Positions 11,495 through 21,900 of a stretch of 64,000 nt of DNA are shown here, one piece after another. The stretch is taken from contig JAULBX010023519.1 of NCBI GenBank assembly GCA_032358255.1, positions 4,211-68,210 on the forward strand, in the 5' to 3' direction. Source of the stretch: Heterotrichella gracilis (lineage: Eukaryota > Sar > Xanthophyceae > Tribonematales > Xanthonemataceae). The translations under genes were made by a program, and so were the position numbers. The notes under the pieces are model-generated. The model saw only the letters and a program-made list of their open reading frames with translations. It ran no database searches and was not told the origin of the DNA. Position 1 is the stretch's first letter; each line of letters opens with the position of its first letter.

Positions 11495-13526
11495 GAAGGA
11501 GCAATACGAGCAGAAGCTGGAGGCCAGCGCAGCGCTGGTGCAGGAGCTGGCCCCAGGCGACGTGCAAGGGGTGATGGAGTGCATCAGCGAGGACTACAGG
11601 GACAGGGCTTACATCATAACTGGTGAGCAAAGGCGTGCAGCGGCTGCTGGTTGCACTGGGATGAGCATTGAAAGCTATGCAAAACAACAGCAAAACGCAT
11701 AGAGCATATGTCTTCCTCCCTCCCCTTTGTAGTGTGCACTATGTCTGTACCTCTTAATTAGGGAATGCAACCCCCACCCTCAGGCCACATCTTTGACTCC
11801 CCCCACTCCCCACTCATCACTTGCGGGCCCATTGCTACCGACAGAATTACCAATCAATCAATTCAAAGTTCATTACACTTTGCCAATCAATTTATTTCAA
11901 TTTATTTCCCATTTCACAGGCGACATCTGCGACTCCATCTACGACGCCAACTGGTACTTTGCCGACCCCACCGTCAGCTCCAGCGGCCTGGCCCTGTGGC
12001 GCCCCTCCATTCTACAGTCTAGTGCACTTCCCTTCCCCACACCTCACCACCCTGCAGGCAACATCCGTGAGCCCACCCACCCACCCACCCACCCACCCCC
12101 TTGTGCCTGCAGGCGACATCTGCGACTCCATCTACGACGCCAACTGCTACTTTGCAGACCCCACCGTCAGCTTCAGCGGCTTGGCCCTGTGGCGCCGCAA
12201 CCTGCAGCTGCTGGTGCCGTTCCTTATGGAGCCACGACTGGACCTGATGGAAATGGAAAATGGAGGGGTGAATGACAAGGGGAGGGTGGTGATCAAGGTG
12301 GGTGGGGTGCAAGGGCAAATGCTGGCGCTGATGGGGGGAGGGGATGAATGGTATGGTGTGGGGTGGTCAAGGTGTGGGGTATGGGTGGGTGAGGGTGGGG
12401 ATGCCTTCCCTCATGGAGCTGCGCCTGGACCTGCTGGAAATGGAGAACGGAGGGGTGAACAACAAGGGGAGGGTATTGATCAAGGTGGGTGGGGTGGGAT
12501 GCGTGCGCAAGTGCTGGTGCAAATGCTGAGAGGGGGGTGGCAGGTGACGGATGGGTGGGGGATGGGCGGGTGGAGGTGGGGATGCCTTCCCTCATGGAGC
12601 CGCGGTTGGACCTGCTTGCGCGGGAAATTAGGGGGGGAAATTGGGGTAATGACAGCAAGGTGGTGATAAAGGGGCATCAATGCGGGTGCGTAGGCAAATG
12701 CTGGTGCTGGACGTGGAGGGTGCCGGTGCATGCCGCTGCATGGGCATGTGTGGGCATAGGAGCGGATGTTTGTGTGTGGTATTGGAAGTTTGTGGCATAT
12801 GCATGCAATCCCATAGCCGCCAGCTCTTCATTTAATCTGCCTGTGCTGTAGCCAATGGTTTGCGTCACTATGAACCCCCCCCTACACACAATGCACACAC
12901 TTTTACCCCATCCCACCACCACCCGCAGGCCCAGTGGCGTCTGCGCACCTACCTGCGCTTCCCATGGCTGCCGCTTATCGACATACTGGGCACAACAGAC
13001 TACACGCTCAACGAGACGGCGAACAAGGTGCGGCCAATGCCCTCTTGGGGACAAGAGTTGCCCCAGACCATGGTTATGTTCCATCTGCTTTTTGAACCGA
13101 TGTTGGAAATGGGCAGCTATCTCACTTTTTGCAGACTCGCTATGAGCCTGTGCCCTTGCGTCGTTGCATGCCCCCATGTGACACAAATCTGCATCCACAG
13201 ACCATGCCCATGCAAGGTTCACGCAACGGCAGTGGCCCATGAGCACTTCGCTACATTGCTTCGGAAATTGAGATAGCTGCCCATGGGCTTCATGGCCTGA
13301 CGCGTGCGTGGTCTTTGTGTTGGTGGGCAGGCTGTGTGCCATGTGGAGGCATGAACCGGCACCTGTCAGTCTGGCTCAAAAGCAAAATCTAATTTCAAGT
13401 TAAATGCCACTGCCTGACCATGGTGTGTTTTGTGTGCAGGTTGTGCGCCACGTGGAGGCCTGGAACGTGTCTGGTGTGGAGGCAATCATGCAGATGTTCA
13501 AGCCGTCAGGCAAGCAAGCCACGTGA
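11495..13526 (+). CDS. DUF2358 / NTF2-like (SnoaL-type) protein, N-terminus unresolved
   Basis: Exons 11495-11622, 12113-12297, 12929-13027 and 13440-13526 (TGA) join in phase. The product contains the conserved plant DUF2358 block: YRDRAYIITG, DICDSIYDANCYFADPTVSF, ALWRRNLQLLVPFL, then WRLRTYLRFPWLPLIDILG and VVRHVEAWNVSGVEA. This family has a cone-shaped NTF2-like fold; plant members are mostly plastid proteins of unknown role. The first resolved exon begins mid-domain, so the transit peptide and N-terminus are missing from this model. The central exon has a truncated duplicate at 11930-12020, and its 3' edge is duplicated twice downstream. Family call is good; molecular function is unknown. 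Confidence 0.8.
11930..12020 (+). repeat. Truncated duplicate of DUF2358 exon 12113-12297
   Basis: The CAG acceptor and the first ~75 bases of the exon are repeated almost exactly (GCGACATCTGCGACTCCATC, then GCCGACCCCACCGTCAGC), ending after CTGTGGCGCC. It encodes DICDSIYDANWYFADPTVS in the correct phase but lacks the rest of the exon and a donor. It could be spliced in only as an aberrant product. Confidence 0.88.
12403..12680 (+). repeat. Two donor-side echoes of DUF2358 exon 12113-12297
   Basis: At 12403-12487 the last ~80 exon bases plus GTGGGT donor recur (TCATGGAGCTGCGCCTGGAC, AATGGAGAACGGAGGGGTG, ATTGATCAAG|gtgggt), still open in the exon frame. At 12582-12672 a third, more decayed copy has lost the donor. 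Similarity falls with distance from the exon. Confidence 0.88.
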
Positions 13527-14098
13527 GGCTGGCGGGGGGGCACTGTCCACAGCGTGACAGCCTCATGTATCCCACCCCTCAGTTGGTGACGGGGCTCCCT
13601 GCTGGCGGAGCTGGGGAGCAGCGGGATTGTTGGATTGTTTGCATTGCCATTTTTGCCAGGGGGGGCTTCAATCCATTTTCCATGCATGGTTTGGACTTGC
13701 AATCAGCAGCCGGGCCAAAGTGCTTGACCTGGTGTTATTGATATCACTGAGACTGTCCTATTTTCTTGGCATTGTCAAATATGGAAATTGAATCCCCAGG
13801 TGCAACCGGGACTTGGGGATGTCCGGGTCGCACATGGAAAAAAGGACTGGTCTGAAACTTTGGCTTGAAAAGTTCTGCCAACGGTGAGAACAACCCTGCG
13901 TCGCGTGCGCATAGCCATTGTGTTGCTCAATAGTTGCCTAGAAAGGGCGTGGGGGGGCACAGCGGGAAGAGACCTTGGGTTGCAGTCGGGTTGGGGTGTG
14001 CCCGGATACCATGGGAGGCAGGCAATAGGTGTGCGAACTCTGGAGGTGGAATGTGGGCTCTCCTTCTAAGAACCCGTGGCACTGGGTGTGCCAGGCCG
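13527..14098. other. Intergenic region upstream of the RING gene
   Basis: No exons seen. It presumably holds the 3' end of the DUF2358-like gene and the promoter of the RING gene. No clear TATA element. Confidence 0.5.
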
Positions 14099-17000
14099 AT
14101 GGAGGGTCTATTTGTTGGGCTGTGCGCCGTCATCTTGACCTCCTTGTTAGCAGGATCAGGCGCCTACACCGTGCCAGCCCAATCCTGCTCCGACTGCTTC
14201 GCATTCCCAACCTCCTTGGCGGTCGCCTCGTTCACGTTCGACGTGCAGCTCCCAAGTGGTTCTCAGTGCAGCAGCGGAGCTTCGATGAGGTGCGTTCGGC
14301 TGGGGTTTGGGGGTCTTGTCGTGACCTTGCAGTGCACATTGCGGCATCGGGCGGGTATGACATGAGGGTTTGTACTGCAGTGCTGTTTGGGTGTGCGCCG
14401 TCTGTTCCTGCTTGATGGGTCTGGGAACACACGGTATCGTGGGTGGATCTGGCAGTAGCAGTGCGTTGCGTTACCCGACGGGCTTGTTCAATGGCTCGTT
14501 GGTAGAGTTGTCGACAGTGTGTGCCGTTGTAGCATCGAGTCGCACAGAAGTACTTGGGGCCCGTTTTTTTGGCACTCCAGCAGTTGCTACACATTCCACG
14601 GTCTTCTGCAAGCCTCTGTCACACTAGGTCCTGCAGCCACTAGAGCCTAACGTTCTGTTTTCTTGCACTGGCATGCAACACGCATGCTGAGTCACGTGGG
14701 ACCCACAGGACTAGCTGGGCCCCATGTAGGTGTTGCTCTTACAAGGAACCCCTCCCCAATATTTCCCACCGTCTTCAGCTATGCAAAGTGGTAGCGACCC
14801 ACCGCAAGCAAAACCCCAAAACCCTTATCTCCAGGCAGGCGCTTTCACCTGCCCTGCACGTAGGGTTGTGCCCCGCCCCCAAAAGTACACCACGTATGCA
14901 ACACCCGCCTGTGCTCACAGGGTCGTCGCGGCCTCTCTGACGGACCAGGCAATGCAAGTCGCCCCTCCCATTGGCCTCCTCCCCAACCTCTCACAGCTGG
15001 TAGCGCTGTCAGCTCTGGTGGCCATGCCCCAGCTGCAGTGCGCCTCCACCCAGCTGGTCAACCCCTATGGCCAGCTCAACACCGACCAGCAGCCGTGGAC
15101 CGCGGGCGTGGCCATTGTCAGCCTGTGCCCCACGTGCTTGGCCCAGGTACGCCGCGCTAGCAAGCAAAGGGTTTAGGGTTTAGGGTTTGTGCCTGCTGTG
15201 CTCAGTACTAGTTCAGGTTTAGTGTGACTTTGTGGTTGGATCAGGTACTGGTTGTATCACCCAGCTGGTCAACCCCTATGGCCAGCTCAACACCGACCAG
15301 CAGCCGTGGACTGCGGGCGTGGCCATTGTCAGCCTGTGCCCCACGTGCTTGGCCCAGGTACGCCGCGCTAGCAAGCACAGGGTTTAGGGTTTAGGGTCTA
15401 GGGTTTGGGCCTGCCGTGCTGGGGAGCAGGTACCCTGGCCAAGGGTTGCGCGGGTCGTGGGTGACCCGTGCATTACTCTTGGGGGCCATGCAATAGCCCA
15501 CGACGTATCGATCTGGCAGATGCGTTCGACTTGGTGGAATGAGCGCAGGCACAAACCCTAGGGCTTCCCCCAATCAGCCCTAGGGTTAGATAAAGTTTAC
15601 CCTTATCAGCCAAGCACAATTTGTTAGTCAGCCCTAGGGTGTACGTACCTTACCACAAACCCACTGAAGCAAAGCACCGTGCTTTTCACCCGCAGGATTC
15701 CAGCCCACCGTGTTTGAAAAACCAATCCCTGAACATGCCTCCACCAGTCCCCACCCTTGACAACACCACAGCCACCCCACCCACAACCACAGCACCCATC
15801 GCCCCCACCACAGCACCCACCATGCTCCAGCCCGCCTCCTGCTGCCAAGTGGCCTCCACCACCACCTCCATTTGCTGCGCCCCACCCGACAAGCTGCTGG
15901 TGCAGTGCCCATGCAACACCTCAGCCATACAGGTGGGAACAGAGTACCAAAAAAAGCATTTGAAAATTTGTGCAGCATGCCCCTGAAATGGGACTGGTTC
16001 AGGGAGTCAACGCTGAGGAGGGCGATGATCTCTTGTGCATTAGGCCCCTAATCATGCCCCTCCATTTGCTGCGCCCCACCCGACAAGCTGCTGGTCCAGT
16101 GCCCATGCAACACCTCCGCCACACAGGTGGGGGCACATGCAGGGACTTAAGGGACTGTCCTCAGATGTGACATTGGCGAGGACCTCATTACAGTCCATCT
16201 CGTTACATCGCATTATGTGCACATGCAGGCGCCACTTGGAATCTGCTATGATTCTAGTAAATCACCTAGGCACTGGCCCATGTAGGGACTCAAAAAATTT
16301 GTCCTTAGATGTGACATTCGCGAGGATCTCGTTGCATAGGTAAATAGGATGATGCTCCACATGGGGCGACGAAAGGGAATGATTTGCCTCCGAGGCTTAT
16401 GCCTCTCTCCATATCTAGCAGTCAAGCAGCGCAATCACAAACTTGTGAGGGGCACAATTAATTACTCCATAGTTGATGAAAATCCAAACTTTCATCGCCA
16501 TGTAGGGCACCGTTGGGGTGATGAGGTGGTAACTACTACATTATCATTTTTTTCATATTATTATCATCCAATTCTTTTCATCCAGGACGCAAATGGTGTG
16601 ATGGCATGGGCGGCTGGCGATGCGCCCCTCGCGACCACCCAGCCCAAGCCCACCCTTGCGGCGTATATGCTGGTGCTGGTGGTTGCATGTGCGGTGGTTG
16701 CTGGGCTGGTGGTACTGGCGCCTGCGCTGGTCATAGCTCTCAGGTGCGGCGCAGGAAGTGGCACATGGGGTGGAAAAGGGGTACATGAGAGCCGGAAGCT
16801 GTACACAAAGTGGAGTTACACACTCGTGATTGTTTGTGGTTGCTGCAGAAACAATTGTCGGTGGTGGTGGTGCATGGAGCGCATTTTGTTTCTGACTTTG
16901 TGCCACTGGTAGTATCCATGTTGTTTGATTGATTACGATTGTGATCATGATTATGGTTATGGTTGTGATTATTATTATGGTGATAATCATGAGTATCGTT

Positions 17001-17888
17001 TCAAATCTTTATTCTGATTGCTATCTTGTGCAGGGAGCGCAACCAGTGGCTTCGGCGGCGGGAGGAGACAGCGCGCATGGGGTCTGAGAGCCACACATGT
17101 GCGCTCCACACCCACCCACAGCACTCCCATCGTACCCTGTGTGCATGCATGCGCACCCATGCCCACCGCGTTGCCCTCACGATGCCCTGTGCGCAAGCAT
17201 GCATGCGCACTCACACCCACCGCACCGCCCTCGCAATGCCCTTGTGCGTGCATGTGCGCCTCCAGGGCACCGCTCAATGGCCACCGCCGGGTGCGGCAAA
17301 TCTGGCCACGCGCTCTGTATACATGTGCCCTGTGCAGCGCCACCCGTTAGGCCACGGGGAAGCTGCATGTTGACGTGCCAGTTTGATTGCGCAATGGCCA
17401 TGCAGGCACTCTGTCTGCACGGGGTGGTCAAGCCTCGGATCCCTCAACACACCCACCCACCAAACCCTCTCAAGCCCCATTTACCCCCTTACAACCCCCA
17501 CGCCTCCCCCTCTGCTGCCCAGTTCACCGGCTTTGAGGATTTCAGCCAGCACCCTCTTGTAACCCCCTCAACCCTCCTCATGCCCCTCTAAATATTCCCT
17601 CCCCTTCCCCCCCCTGCAGCCCAGTTCACCGACTTCGAGGATTTCAGCCAGCACCTGCGCACCCCCAAGCCAGGAGAGCCAGGGTTTGACCCGGACACCG
17701 ACTGCCCCATATGCCTGGAGGTGGTTTCGGATGGCGCCAGCTGGCGCCTGCTGCCATGTGGGCACGGGGCATGCAGGCCCTGCATGGAGCAGATGTTCAG
17801 GCAGCGCCAGCTGGCGGGGTTTTGCTGCCCGCTGTGCAGGGCGGCGGTGGGCAAGGGGGAGGAAGAGGTGGGGGTGGAGGCGGTGTGA
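14099..17888 (+). CDS. Secreted-type single-pass membrane protein with C-terminal RING finger (putative E3 ubiquitin ligase)
   Basis: Six phase-consistent exons: 14099-14289, 14921-15146, 15696-15932, 16586-16743, 17034-17098, 17620-17888, giving about 381 residues. The ATG at 14099 starts a clear signal peptide (MEGLFVGLCAVILTSLLAGS). The luminal or extracellular part is Cys-rich (SCSDC, SLCPTC, ASCCQ, SICCAP, CPCNT) with a Thr/Pro-rich stalk. A hydrophobic helix at about residues 245-270 (YMLVLVVACAVVAGLVVLAP) is followed by a basic stop-transfer segment (RNQWLRRREE). Residues ~321-366 hold a C3HC4-type RING: CPICLE, LPCGHGACRPC, CCPLCR. Topology resembles ATL or PA-TM-RING ligases, but no PA domain is recognisable. 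It is probably an endomembrane E3 ligase; substrates are unknown. Confidence 0.85.
15050..15398 (+). repeat. Near-perfect tandem duplication of a RING-gene exon end plus donor
   Basis: Bases ~15050-15187 recur at ~15262-15398 with only a few changes. The repeat covers the last ~97 exon bases (CAGCTGGTCAACCCCTATGG to GGCCCAG), the gtacgc donor, and the following GGGTTTAGGGTTTAGGG. The second copy keeps an intact donor, so alternative 5' splice sites are possible. Confidence 0.95.
16056..16340 (+). repeat. Donor-side echo of exon 15696-15932 and a separate intronic repeat pair
   Basis: At 16056-16130 the exon end recurs (CCATTTGCTGCGCCCCACC, then CATGCAACACCTCCGCCACA, CAG|gtgggg). Immediately after, a non-coding block of about 65 bases (16137-16205, ATGTGACATTGGCGAGGA) recurs at 16277-16340 (ATGTGACATTCGCGAGGA). 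Confidence 0.85.
17515..17566 (+). repeat. Acceptor-side echo of RING-gene last exon
   Basis: GCCCAGTTCACCGGCTTTGA and GATTTCAGCCAGCACC repeat the start of the exon at 17620, about 100 bases upstream. Confidence 0.85.
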
Positions 17889-18902
17889 AGGGGAGGCGAG
17901 GTTTGGTCGACCCCTGTGGAAGGCTGCGCTAGGGGAGAAGGGGGTGGAGGCCGTCTGGAGGAGAGGGGAGGAGGCTTCGCCATGCAGTTGGCTGTAGGGG
18001 GCACCTTTTGTTTGTGAGTCATACTGTGTGAGCACGCACGATGCAGCCGCCCAGCAATGTTGTCATGGAGACCGAGTCACCATCACACCCACCCAAGACA
18101 GGCTTATGAGCTAATTTGCTTTTGCAATTCTTGTACATATGTGTGCTCTTTATTTACTGACAGTCGTACAACTTTCCCGTTTTATGTATGCTCTTCGGAT
18201 TCTGATTGATACTTCAGTAGCTGGCAGGGATAGAGGCAGGGATGGAGGCACCCTCAGGGTGAGTTTTTAAATTTTTTACCAAGTCTTGCACTTGCCCTCC
18301 GTAACTCGCACTCGCGTTCCCTTCCAATTTGCTGCCTTTCTTTGTACTTTATTAAACCAATTGATTTCATTCAACTTGAAAATGATGTGATTCAGACGTT
18401 GGGCAAGTTGAACATAAATTTCAATTGATTAATGATGTTGGCATCAATGCCATGTGCCACACTACAGTGTACCCAAAACGTTTTCAGCTTGTCAAGGTCT
18501 CAATGAGCGTCACAGGCAGTGGATTAATTTTGGTTCAACAACGCATTTCCTGTAATACTGCCTAGAAGCACTAAGGCAGTCCAACGCCATTGTCATGCCC
18601 CCGTTAAAACGCCCCAGGAGAACTAATGCTGTGGGTATAGATACCCAGATCTCAGATGCGGCATTGCATTTGAAAACAAAAATCAGTACGCCTAGCCTGA
18701 CCCTCCCAAATTGGATTCCATGATGGCACCCACGCACAAAAAATCAAATCCCAAGCCCCGCAGCTGTAACCCCTGGGGTATGTCCTGATACCACGATACA
18801 TTTACTGTATCACTATTAGTGATTCACTAACCATCCTCCTGCTGAATACCTTCCCGCTGCACCCGATGGCAGTATTGCAGACCCAAGGTAGGGGTGAAAA
18901 AT
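17889..18902. other. Intergenic stretch between convergent genes
   Basis: Holds the 3' ends of the RING gene (+) and the exonuclease fusion gene (-). No exons, RNA genes or repeats recognised; AT content is higher than in the flanks. Confidence 0.6.
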
Positions 18903-21900
18903 TCAGGGTTCCAACTGCACCCCCGCGTGGCGTAATACCGCCCTGAACCCCTCCCTCCCCACCAGCGTATCGTAGTCCCTCAGCTGCCACGTGACCTCCC
19001 CGCCGCCCCTCTGCGCCCCCCAGTCGCACAGCGGCGCCCCCAGCCTGCCGCAAAACACGTAGGGGGAGGATCGGCGCTGCGTCACGGTTCGGCAGAACAA
19101 CAGCACATGGCAGCTGGTGCTGGTGGTGGTGGTGGTGGAGGTGGAGGCGGAGGGGGTGGTGGTGCCAGGTGGCGTGCTGCCATTGGCACCGCTGGCTGTG
19201 GCTGTAGTGGAGGTGGAGGCGGTGGTGGAGGTGACAGCGTTCTCTAGGGTTTGCTCTAGGGTTTGCTCTACCACCTCGTCAACGCCCAGGGTTTGGCCCG
19301 TCAAGGCGTCGCCATCTAGGGTTCCACCCCCCGCCTGCTGACGTGGCACCACCCCATTGGCCGCCGGCCCCAGCATCCGCCGCATGAGGGGGTGGTTGGC
19401 CCCCTGCCCCGCACTGGGGTACCATGTGATGGCCCGGCCCCCTTGTAGGAAGCGGTTGTGGTAGCGGGAGGGGGGCGCGTCGGCTGCAGACACGTTCACA
19501 AAGAGCATGCAGGCGTTGGCCCACTCCACCACACCGCCCCCCCGCTGGTACCTGCACGCAGCGCAACCCCCTTGGCATTACCCTACGGTTTAGGGGTTCG
19601 ATCCTCGGTGTTAGGGTTTAGGGTCTTGCAGTGCGTCTTCACAAACGCAGAGGTCGCATTTGCCCAGAGCGCTGTCCTTGACCCCTGCACGCAACCCCAA
19701 CCGCAAACCCAAATTTGATGCAAAGGACACCTCAGGTGTGCATAGTTAGTCAGCTACACATCCTCTCGCAAGCACTACAAATTGGGCCCATCCCCACCCC
19801 CCACCTTGGCAGCCATGTGGGCGTTAGCCCGTCCTCCCCAGTTGCAGCCATGAGCGTGACTGCCTCCCTCCCCCCTTGGCCAAACCCATGACCCAGGTAT
19901 TGATCCATGAGCAGGTCGAGATTGGTGCGCAGGGAGTAGGTGTTGTATTCTAGGGTCTGCGAGAAAAATGAGCTAGGGTTTAGGAATTTGAGGTTGCTGT
20001 CGGGTTGCAGGGTGGTACTGATCCATGAGCAGGTCAAGATTGGTGCGCAGGGAGTAGGTGTTGTATTCTAGGGTCTGCGGGGCAAGGAGCCAGGGTGTTG
20101 AGGGTTTTAGGGTGTAATTGACAAGAGGATAAGGTATCCTGGGAATTAGGGTTTAAAGGCTGCTGTCGGGTTGTAGGGTGGTACTGATCCATGAGCAGGC
20201 CAAGGTTGGTGCGCAGGGAGTAGGTGTTGTCCTCAAGGGTCTGCGGGGCAAGGAGCCAGGGTTCAGAAATATTGTTTCCAACCAGTTCCTGACCATTTGG
20301 CTTCAACTGGAACCCGCAAACTTATTCAGTTCTAGAAATGGAACACCACATGCATATGGTACATACCGGGCGAGAGGTGGCCTGCTGGCCGGCCGAGCGA
20401 GCCGCTGCTGGGACCCCATTGGCCGCCACCCTTGGCATGATGTCATCCCCCACAGGTATTTGAGGGGGGGGGCTGTCCACCAATGACATGGCGCCACCTG
20501 GAGAAATAGTTTTACGGTTTAGGATTTAGGGTATATTTGGGGTGGGGGGCTATCCACCAATGACATGGCGCCACCTGGAGAAATAGTTTTAGGGTTTACG
20601 ATCAGGGTTTATCTGGGGTGGGGGACTGTTCACCAATGACATGGCGCCACCTGGAGGAATGGTTTCAGAGATTAGGATTTAGCGTTTATTTGGGGTGGCA
20701 GGCTTCCCATCAATGGCAAAATGGTCTAGGGTTCAGCACCCCACCATCAGGAGCGCCACCCGATGCTGGAATCACCAGGTAACATATCAAATTCATTATT
20801 TTATCTATTGAACTCAAATACTCATAGGTGTGCCTTCAGTTGCCGGAGAACACCAAGGTGAATCCCACCAATAGCCCCAAACAAACCCTATCCACAACCC
20901 TGCTATGATTCCACCCGCCAGGTGCGCCATCCAGAAGCTTGAGAACACAGGTCGGACCTCACCAATAACCCTAACAAAAACCCTGACAATCACCCTAGGG
21001 TTTGCCGCACCCACCAGCCAGGTGTGCCATCCAGAAACTCGAAAACACCAGGTCGGACCTCACCAATAACCCTCACAACAACCCTAACAATAACGCTAGG
21101 TTTGCCACCACCCACCAGCCAGGTGCGCCATCCAGAAGCTTGAGAACACCAGGTCGGACCTCAGCGGCAGCAGCGCATCGAAGATTGCTGTGAGGCAGGA
21201 TGCGTCTGTGGCTGCGTACAGCAGCTGGTCCCGGGACAGGGGGCGACCTCCCCAGGCACTGGTCTGCTCCCCCTTGTCGATGGGCTGGCCTGGAAAGGGA
21301 CAAGGGGAGGGTTGGTGAAGGGTTTTTGGCACAGCCAGTGGGGTGTCTTGGAACAGCTGCGTGTGTGGTAGAGAATTCCGAAGGGGTTCACAGCCAACTC
21401 AGCGTTAGCATCTGCACGTTCAAGGTCGATCTGGTGATTGCGCTCAAGCTGTGACAACATGCCACGCATTGGGTCCAAGATGTCAGGGATGTAATGGTTG
21501 ACACTGTAGGGTTTGCATAGTAGGGTTTTAGAGTCTCACCCAGCACCATCTCCGCCAGCCCCGACAGGCTGATCCTTGTGAGCTGGGGCAGCATGTGGGG
21601 CCACACGGTGCGCGCCAAGGTGAGGGTATCCACGTAGGACTTGATCATACCGTCGCCCCCTGGCACAGCCGCCCTGTGATCGGCTGTTGGATCGGCTGTG
21701 AAATCATCCAGGGAGGAGGTCTGATCGGCTGGGAAATCATCCAGGGAGGGAAACTGATCGGTGGAAATGCCGCCGGTTGACGATATGGCCTCCAGGGAGG
21801 AATCATATGATGATGAAGCAGGGGATGCATCGCCATCTGATCTCCCCAGGGATGCCGTTTGCAAATCCCCAGGGTTTGACGTTTCCAGCGCAGCCCTTCC

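Noticed and set aside
14232-14594. Cys-containing minus-strand frame (CSNCWSAKK, CYNGTHC) suggestive of a zinc finger
   Set aside because: Lies across exon 1 and intron 1 of the RING gene on the other strand; spacing fits no zinc finger I can name.
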